Assembly (NCBI RefSeq): GCF_002068095.1
Contig: NZ_LWIG01000066.1
Coordinates: 1 to 64,000, forward strand
Length of the DNA: 64,000 bases
Source of the DNA: Bradyrhizobium sacchari
GTDB lineage: Bacteria > Pseudomonadota > Alphaproteobacteria > Rhizobiales > Xanthobacteraceae
Direction of reading: 5' to 3'
Below the pieces are notes generated by a model. It was given only the letters and a program-made list of their open reading frames with translations. It ran no database searches and was not told where the DNA came from. Position numbers and translations under genes: made by a program. Each line of letters opens with the position of its first letter. Position 1 is the stretch's first letter. Positions 58,672-64,000 of the stretch are shown here, piece after piece.

Positions 58672-60174
58672 CTACCGCGTCTCCGGCGGCGGCGAGCGGT
58701 CGAGCACGTCGCCCCTGGCGCCTTCCAGCAGATCGATGCCGTAGGTTTCGATCACGAGCGGGCCGCGCTTGCGCTGCAATTGCGCGATTTGCGTCACCTT
58801 CGCAAAAAGGTCGTTGAGCGCGGAATGTCCTTCGCCGCGCAGTTCGTCGACATAGAGCAGCTTGCCGGCGAGCAGCCTCGGATCGGGCTCGGGCATGTTG
58901 ACCCAGCGGATGCGCTGGTTCTGCTGCACCACGCAGGTGCCGCGCGGCAGATAGAAGGCGAGCCAGCCCGTGGTGCCGTAATCGGGTGCAAGCACGCAGG
59001 TCGCACCATTGCGCGCGCGCTCGGCTTCGATTCCCGCGGCCAGCTCGCGCCAGCCGACGCCAACGCTGCGCACCGTCGCGTCGCGGCGATAGCCGGATAG
59101 CCAGCCGGTGTTGGCCTGCACGATAAGCGCCGCAAACATCACGATGCCGGTGGGCGCGGCCCAGCGCAGGCAGAAATCTGCCAGGCGCCGCGTGCGCGGC
59201 TTCCACTGCACGAGATTGCCGGCGGCCGCGGCCGCCAGCACGAAGGGCGGATAGACCGGCGCGAACCAGTTGGCCTCGACACGGGCATGCAGCGAATGCC
59301 AGACGAAATAGACGACGATGGTCCAGAACATCGTCTCGATCAGCACGCGCGAGGCCAGCGCGCCGGCCCGGTGCCAGGTCAGCGCGTGCAGGCCCATCGC
59401 CCCGAGAATGAAGACCAGCGGCGTCGCGAACGCGATCTGGGTCGGGATCAGCTCGGCGATGAAGACCGGCCGGAAGTCCTCGATCTTCGCACGCCCGAGC
59501 TGCTTTGCGAACGAGACCCATTGATGATCGGCGTTCCAGAGGATCACCGGCGAGAACAGCGCCAGCGCAACGAGACCGCCGAGATAGGGCCAGGGCGAGA
59601 GAAACCACGGCCTGAGCTTCGGCACGGACGCGAGCCAGATCAGGATGGCCGCGCCAAAGAACATCGCGGTGTATTTCGACAGCAGCGCCGCGCCGACCGC
59701 GACGCCGACCGCAAGCCACCAGGCGCCGCGGCCGGTCTCGAGCACCTTGGCGAGGAAGAACAGCACGAAGCTGGAGGCGACCAGCAGCGGCGCATCAGGC
59801 GTCACGATCAGCGTGCCGACCGAGGCCAGCAGCGTCACATTGAGCAGGATGGCGCTGGTCGCCGCGACCCGGGCGCCACCGAACAGGATCGCGGCAGAGC
59901 GGTAGATCGCATAGCTCATCGGCAGCGCGAGCAGGATCGAGACCAGGCGGACACCGAGCTCGGTGTCGCCGGCGATCATGGTGCCGGCGCGGATGACGTA
60001 GGCGACCATCGGCGGGTGGTCGTAATAACCACCGGCGAGGTTCCTCGACCACATCCAGTAATAGGCTTCGTCGAAGGTGATCGGCGTGACGGCGGCCGCG
60101 ACGAGCCGCAGCGCCACCAGCGCGAGAATCACCAGTGCGGTGTTGCGGACGATCCGCGCGTCAGCTCCGCCCAT
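58672..60174 (-). CDS. GT39-family membrane glycosyltransferase
   Basis: 500 residues. ITFDEAYYWMWSRNLAGGYY and DHPPMVAYVIRAG after the first helix are the GT39/ArnT signature, with the catalytic acidic DE pair. About eleven membrane helices and a periplasmic C-terminal domain follow. The stop lies in the right arm of a family D repeat. It starts 6 bases after the stop of a polyprenyl-phosphate glycosyltransferase gene, which probably makes its lipid-linked sugar donor. Confidence 0.88.
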   Translation of the reverse strand: MGGADARIVRNTALVILALVALRLVAAAVTPITFDEAYYWMWSRNLAGGYYDHPPMVAYVIRAGTMIAGDTELGVRLVSILLALPMSYAIYRSAAILFGGARVAATSAILLNVTLLASVGTLIVTPDAPLLVASSFVLFFLAKVLETGRGAWWLAVGVAVGAALLSKYTAMFFGAAILIWLASVPKLRPWFLSPWPYLGGLVALALFSPVILWNADHQWVSFAKQLGRAKIEDFRPVFIAELIPTQIAFATPLVFILGAMGLHALTWHRAGALASRVLIETMFWTIVVYFVWHSLHARVEANWFAPVYPPFVLAAAAAGNLVQWKPRTRRLADFCLRWAAPTGIVMFAALIVQANTGWLSGYRRDATVRSVGVGWRELAAGIEAERARNGATCVLAPDYGTTGWLAFYLPRGTCVVQQNQRIRWVNMPEPDPRLLAGKLLYVDELRGEGHSALNDLFAKVTQIAQLQRKRGPLVIETYGIDLLEGARGDVLDRSPPPETR

Positions 60175-60180
60175 CTCGCA

Positions 60181-61314
60181 CTATTTCTTGCGCCAGACGA
60201 ACAGTCCGGACATCGCGTAGTTCCACACCACGCCCATCAGTGCGCCGGCCATGCCGGCCAGCCACCAGATCGGCTCCTGGTCGTAAACCGAGAAGGCGAC
60301 GCCGACATTGGCGAGCAGGCCGACGCTGCACACGATGTAGAAGGCGATCAGGCCGCGCACCAGCGCAAAGCCCTTCAGCCGCTGGTCGCGATAGGTCAAG
60401 AAGTTGTTGAGGATGAAATTGCTGGTCATGGCGACGATGGCGCCGGCGGCCTGCGCCTCGGCGAACGGCGCCTTGAACAGCTGGAGGCCGATGAACAGCG
60501 TGGTGAGATGCACCACGAGGCCGATGCCGCCGACCATCGCGAACAGGATGAAGCGCAGCGAGACGATGTCGTTGGTCAGCTTGGCCAGCACCAGGCCCAG
60601 GAAGTCGAGCGCGACCATGGAATCGAGCTTGCTCTCGCCGTGCTGGCGGGCGCCGAAGGTGTAGGGAATCTCGACAGCCCGCAGGCTGCCATGCGCGGTC
60701 GCGACCACGTCGAGCAGGATCTTGAAGCCGTGCACCGACAGCTTCGGCGCGAGCTGTTCGAACCGGTCGCGGCGCATCATGAAGAAACCGCTCATGGGAT
60801 CGGCGATCTCGACCCGCAGCATCTTCCTGGCGACCTCGGTCGCCAGCGCGCTGGCGCCGGCGCGCTGCTTGTTGAAGCCTTCGCTCTTGTAGCCCTCGAT
60901 ATAGCGGCTGCCGACCACGAGCTCGGCCTGGTCGCTGGCGAGCAGCAGCAGCATCTTCGGCAGCTGCGTCTCGTCGTGCTGGAGATCGGCGTCGATCACC
61001 GCGACATAGGGCGCGCTGGAGGCCAGGATGCCCTCGATGCAGGCGCCCGACAGGCCGCGGCGGCCGATGCGGCGGACGCAGCGCACGCGACTGTCGCGCT
61101 GCGCCAGCGCGCGCACGACGTCCCAGGTGCCGTCGGGCGAATTATCGTCGACGAACACGACCTCCCAGGCGACGTTGACGAGCGTCGCCTCCAGCCGCCG
61201 GTACAGCACCGTGACGTTGTCGCGCTCGTTGAAGGTCGGGACGATGACCGACAGTTCCGGCCCCTCTTGGGCCTGCAGCGGATGGTCGGAGCCCGGTCTG
61301 ATCGCTTCATTCAT
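60181..61314 (-). CDS. GT2 dolichyl-phosphate-mannose synthase-like protein with GtrA domain
   Basis: 377 residues from ATG 61314. Residues 22-245 form a GT-A domain: LSVIVPTFNERDNV, VVFVDDNSPDGTWDVV, VAVIDADLQHDETQLP (DxD) and SGFFMMRRD. Residues 255-375 have four helices with LRFILFAMVGGIGLVVHL and SNFILNNFLTYRDQ, the GtrA membrane domain. It should build polyprenyl-phosphate sugar on the cytoplasmic side and help it cross. It is the first gene of a two-gene unit with the GT39 transferase. Confidence 0.92.
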   Translation of the reverse strand: MNEAIRPGSDHPLQAQEGPELSVIVPTFNERDNVTVLYRRLEATLVNVAWEVVFVDDNSPDGTWDVVRALAQRDSRVRCVRRIGRRGLSGACIEGILASSAPYVAVIDADLQHDETQLPKMLLLLASDQAELVVGSRYIEGYKSEGFNKQRAGASALATEVARKMLRVEIADPMSGFFMMRRDRFEQLAPKLSVHGFKILLDVVATAHGSLRAVEIPYTFGARQHGESKLDSMVALDFLGLVLAKLTNDIVSLRFILFAMVGGIGLVVHLTTLFIGLQLFKAPFAEAQAAGAIVAMTSNFILNNFLTYRDQRLKGFALVRGLIAFYIVCSVGLLANVGVAFSVYDQEPIWWLAGMAGALMGVVWNYAMSGLFVWRKK

Positions 61315-61553
61315 GACGGCAGCGTATATCCGCCGCGTCCTGCGCTGCCAAGCCGGGGTTTTGATGGAAAACGGGCCAAAACAGGCCCCAAAATGCCAAC
61401 GACCCCGGAACGGCGGACCGCGCGTACATCCGGCGCAGGCCCAAGCTATTCCAAGGTCGTCCCAGCGCCGGAGTATTTCGCTCAACGTCGCCGTTGGCAC
61501 CAAGATGGGGACGGCAAAACCGCTTTTCAAGGGGCAAAAGCCCCTTTTCGCGA

Positions 61554-61754
61554 CTAGTTCGGGACTTCCTTGATGACCGGGCCCCGCGGCACGGGCGCGG
61601 CGGGGGCTGCGGGTGCCGCAGCCGGGGCCGCTTCGACCTTGGCCGGCTTGGGGGGCTTGCCGTACTGGCCGATCGGCCCGAAGACGACGGCGACCGCGAG
61701 CACGACCGCCGCGACGATCGCGCCCAGAATGCCACCCACCGACTCAGACGACAT
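61554..61754 (-). CDS. Small single-pass membrane protein
   Basis: 66 residues from ATG 61754. One membrane helix (about 7-27, GGILGAIVAAVVLAVAVVFG) is followed by an Ala/Pro-rich tail (about 38-58). No family recognised. Its position between a glycosyltransferase and a secreted protein gives no clear clue. Confidence 0.55.
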   Translation of the reverse strand: MSSESVGGILGAIVAAVVLAVAVVFGPIGQYGKPPKPAKVEAAPAAAPAAPAAPVPRGPVIKEVPN

Positions 61755-61843
61755 GGAAACTCATCCCTGTTCCAGATGAGGCGAGTGATACCACGGATGA
61801 ACGCGCAGCCGGAAGGGGCACAGCACCAAGACGGTCGATCGAG

Positions 61844-62239
61844 CTACTTCTGCGGCGGCCTGTGCTTGACGAAGGCCGTCACGATGTCCTTCTGCGCCGA
61901 CTCCACCGCCCTGTTCGCGGTCGCGAGATGGGCGCCCGCGTCGATGTTCGGATATTGCGCGGCGAGATAGTCCAGCAAGGCCACCCGATAATATTGACGC
62001 TCCGAAGGACAGGCGCCCGCAACCGAGCGGCCGAAATCCTGCTCCGACAGGCCCTGATTGCTCTCGCGCGAATATTCCCGCGCCAGGCAATGCCAGTAAT
62101 CGTCGCGGCCCTGCATGGCGAGCTTCTGCGCGTTCCTGTCGTCGTCATCGTCCGCCATTGCACTGGACGTCATGGCACCGAACGTCATGGCAGCAGATGT
62201 CATCATCATGAGCGCCGTTCCCACCATCAGCATCCGCAT
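61844..62239 (-). CDS. Small secreted protein of unknown function
   Basis: 131 residues from ATG 62239 with AAGGAG before it. A signal peptide rich in Met and Ala (1-29) precedes ADDDDDRNAQ. The mature part has two Cys (YWHCLAREY and GACPSERQY) and is mostly helical. No family recognised; it resembles small periplasmic proteins common in rhizobia. Confidence 0.65.
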   Translation of the reverse strand: MRMLMVGTALMMMTSAAMTFGAMTSSAMADDDDDRNAQKLAMQGRDDYWHCLAREYSRESNQGLSEQDFGRSVAGACPSERQYYRVALLDYLAAQYPNIDAGAHLATANRAVESAQKDIVTAFVKHRPPQK

Positions 62240-62359
62240 CTTGTTCTCCTTCTGCGCAGACGATCTTCGCGAGCTTAGTCGGGACGCGGCAACTGGCCAA
62301 TCACAACCGGTTTGACTAGAATGCAGGCCTCCCCTCCACGTCGATGCGAGATCCCCTCC

Positions 62360-63181
62360 GTGGCCAAAGCAAAAACCGTGTCCAAAAAATCCGGCAACAT
62401 CTTCATCGGCATCGGCGGCTGGACCTTCGAGCCCTGGCGCGGCGTGTTCTATCCGGAGAAGCTGACGCAGGCGAAAGAGCTGTCTTATGCGGCCTCGAAG
62501 CTGACCTCGATCGAGATCAACGGCACCTATTACGGCTCGCAGAAGCCGGAGAGCTTCCGCAAATGGGCGAGCGAGGTGCCGGAAGGCTTCGTGTTCTCGG
62601 TGAAGGGACCGCGCTTTGCCACCAATCGCCGCGTGCTGGCCGAGGCCGGCGATTCCATCAAGCGGTTCTACGATTCCGGCGTCTTGGAACTCGGTGACCA
62701 TCTCGGTCCCGTGTTGTGGCAGTTCGCGCCGACCAAGAAGTTCGACGGCGCAGATTTCGGCAAGTTCTTGGAGCTGCTGCCGCGCAAGCTCGACGGGCGC
62801 GCGCTACGCCACGTCGTCGAGGTCCGCCACGACAGCTTCTGCACGCCGGATTTCGTGGCGCTGATCCGCGATTTCGAGACGCCGGTGGTATTCGCCGAGC
62901 ACGGAAAATATCCTGCCATTGCCGACGTCGCCGGCGATTTCGTCTATGCACGGCTGCAGAAGGGCAATGACGAGATCAAGACCTGCTATCCGCCGAAGCA
63001 GCTCGATGCCTGGGCCGAGCGCTTCAAGGATTGGGCCTCGGGCGGTGAACCCGACGACCTGCCGAAGGTTGACAAGGCAAAGCCGAAGAAGGAGCCGCGC
63101 GACGTGTTTGCCTATGTCATCCACGAGGGCAAGGTGCGCGCACCGCACGGCGCCATGGAACTGATCGCGCGGGTGAGCTAG
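62360..63181 (+). CDS. DUF72-family protein (COG1801)
   Basis: 273 residues from GTG 62360 (ATG 62321 in frame is an alternative). FIGIGGWTFEPWRGVFYP, SIEINGTYYGSQKPESFRKW, FVFSVKGPRFATNR and LGPVLWQFAPT are the DUF72 TIM-barrel landmarks, and VVEVRHDSF follows. Biochemical function unknown; relatives are linked to DNA repair or tRNA metabolism only by context. The DUF488 gene begins 10 bases downstream. Confidence 0.85.
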   Translation: MAKAKTVSKKSGNIFIGIGGWTFEPWRGVFYPEKLTQAKELSYAASKLTSIEINGTYYGSQKPESFRKWASEVPEGFVFSVKGPRFATNRRVLAEAGDSIKRFYDSGVLELGDHLGPVLWQFAPTKKFDGADFGKFLELLPRKLDGRALRHVVEVRHDSFCTPDFVALIRDFETPVVFAEHGKYPAIADVAGDFVYARLQKGNDEIKTCYPPKQLDAWAERFKDWASGGEPDDLPKVDKAKPKKEPRDVFAYVIHEGKVRAPHGAMELIARVS

Positions 63182-63191
63182 AGGATGCTTC

Positions 63192-63653
63192 ATGGCAAAG
63201 GCGAGGAAGCTCTTCACCATCGGTTATGAGCAGACGCCGCCCAAGGCGGTGCTCGACGAGCTGGAAGAGGCCGGCGTCAAGCTCGTGGTGGACGTTCGCG
63301 CGGTGACGTCGTCGCGCCGGCCGGGCTTTTCAAAGAAACAGCTGTCCGCAGGCCTCGACGAGCGCGGCATCGCCTATGTCCATCTCGCCGCCCTCGGCAC
63401 GCCCAAGGAGGGGCGCCTCGCCGCCCGCAGCGGCCAATACGACGCTCTGGAGAAGATCTATTCAAAGCACCTGAAGACGCCGCAGGCGAAGGAAGAGATG
63501 GGCGAGCTCTCGGCGCTGGTGAAGAAGGCCGGCCCCGTCTGCCTGCTCTGCTACGAGCGCGACCATACCCACTGCCACCGCCAGATGATCGCGGAGATCA
63601 TCGAGGAGCGCGATGGGGTTGTGGTGAAGAATCTGGCGGGGCGGCAGGTGTAG
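63192..63653 (+). CDS. DUF488-family protein
   Basis: 153 residues. KLFTIGYEQTPPKAVLDEL, LVVDVRAVTSSRRPGFSKK and CLLCYERDHTHCHRQMIAE are the DUF488 signatures; the last contains two Cys and two His that may bind metal. Function unknown. It is adjacent to the DUF72 gene and likely in the same transcript. Confidence 0.87.
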   Translation: MAKARKLFTIGYEQTPPKAVLDELEEAGVKLVVDVRAVTSSRRPGFSKKQLSAGLDERGIAYVHLAALGTPKEGRLAARSGQYDALEKIYSKHLKTPQAKEEMGELSALVKKAGPVCLLCYERDHTHCHRQMIAEIIEERDGVVVKNLAGRQV

Positions 63654-63662
63654 CCCTCCTCA

Positions 63663-63764
63663 TCATTCCGGGGCGCGCGCAGCACGAGCCCGGAATCCAT
63701 TCTTCAACCGTCTCTGCTGCCCGATGGATTCCGGGCTCGTGCTGCGCGCGGCCCCGGAATGACG
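63663..63764. repeat. Palindromic repeat family B, copy 5
   Basis: Arms TCATTCCGGGGCGCGCGCAG with CACGAGCCCGGAATCCAT and ATGGATTCCGGGCTCGTG with GCGGCCCCGGAATGACG, spacer of about 23 bases. It lies between convergent DUF488 and PhzF-like genes. Confidence 0.9.
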
Positions 63765-63776
63765 AGCTGAGAGAGT

Positions 63777-64000
63777 TTAGCCCTCTCCCGCCAGCTTGAA
63801 CGACCCTTCCATCATCTGCACGCAGCTGCCGCCGACATGGGCGGAGACGATCTTGCCGTCCTGCTTGCGCACGCGTGTCAGGAGGATGCTCGGCCGGCCC
63901 ATGTCAAAACCCTGGCCGACCGTGAGCTTCAATTCGCCGTCGCGCGTGGGATCGAGATCGGCGAACAGTGCGGCTGCGGCAACCGTCGCGCTGCCGGTGG
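63777..64000 (-). CDS. PhzF-family epimerase/isomerase (partial, C-terminal end)
   Basis: Only the last 74 or so residues are inside the window. They read SATVAAAALFADLDP, LTVGQGFDMGRPSILL and VGGSCVQMMEGSFKL to the stop at 63777. GSAT-x-A at the start and the QG-x-x-MGRPS / VGG-x-x-V-x-x-G pattern are typical of the second PhzF domain. Members are isomerases of diaminopimelate-epimerase fold. The 5' end lies beyond the right edge. Confidence 0.8.
   Translation of the reverse strand, partial: TGSATVAAAALFADLDPTRDGELKLTVGQGFDMGRPSILLTRVRKQDGKIVSAHVGGSCVQMMEGSFKLAGEG

Noticed and set aside
59287..61557. Plus-strand open frame of about 750 codons
   Set aside because: Antisense to the GT39 and GT2-GtrA genes; the product is low-complexity Arg/Gln/Asp-rich without domains.

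Overview
The window looks like a piece of an alphaproteobacterial chromosome, most probably Bradyrhizobium or a close Rhizobiales relative. The basis is high GC with strong GC3 bias, a CIRCE-controlled groESL operon, a Usg-family gene, an Anbu peptidase cluster, and many copies of short palindromic repeats of the kind I associate with Bradyrhizobium intergenic DNA. The species is an inference; no rRNA is present.

Layout. 1-8 kb: the end of a probable FAD monooxygenase, a lipoprotein, tRNA-Leu(UAA), a lower-GC gene with a CHAP-like domain, a GT-C-like membrane protein, two tandem GT87 membrane glycosyltransferases, and a divergent enoyl-CoA hydratase/TetR pair around a 24-bp palindrome. 8-11 kb: a Bcr/CflA-type exporter and a GT39 glycosyltransferase. 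11.4-26 kb: a peptide and amino-acid uptake and breakdown island. It holds two tandem oligopeptide-binding proteins, an M20 peptidase, a tandem glycine riboswitch in front of a DadA-like oxidoreductase, a sigma-54-type promoter in front of peptide ABC permeases and a fused double ATPase, then an MlrC-family metallopeptidase, an M20 amidohydrolase and an amidase.

26-33 kb: a second crotonase, quinone oxidoreductase, DsbA-family isomerase, glutathione transferase, MetE-like protein, xanthine phosphoribosyltransferase (gpt) and a MoaB/CinA-like protein. 33-39.2 kb: circularly permuted ATP-grasp, alpha-E protein, transglutaminase and the Anbu proteasome-like peptidase, with an acyl-CoA-dehydrogenase-like flavoprotein and an AhpD-like protein inserted before Anbu. 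This predicted peptide-tag system is the most striking unit in the window. 39-46 kb: SDR, MFS exporter, CNT nucleoside transporter, cupin with a histone-H1-like tail, TPR-GT41 O-GlcNAc-transferase-like protein and Usg.

46-52 kb: groES-groEL behind a promoter and CIRCE; a GIY-YIG gene lying between the two arms of a palindromic repeat; signal peptidase I; and a slipin (SPFH) gene with two abnormal tandem tRNA-like sequences upstream on the same strand. 52-64 kb: LysR/isochorismatase divergent pair, GST, DUF2778 protein, a FecR-like protein with a perfect EF-hand loop beside a CHASE2 adenylate cyclase, a GT39 / GT2-GtrA pair, small secreted or membrane proteins, DUF72 and DUF488 proteins, and a partial PhzF protein.

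At least six palindromic repeat families are interspersed, several inside apparent operons (between dppC and the transporter ATPase gene, between the alpha-E and transglutaminase genes, and just before Anbu). Functions come from recognising family motifs by eye; no database search was possible.
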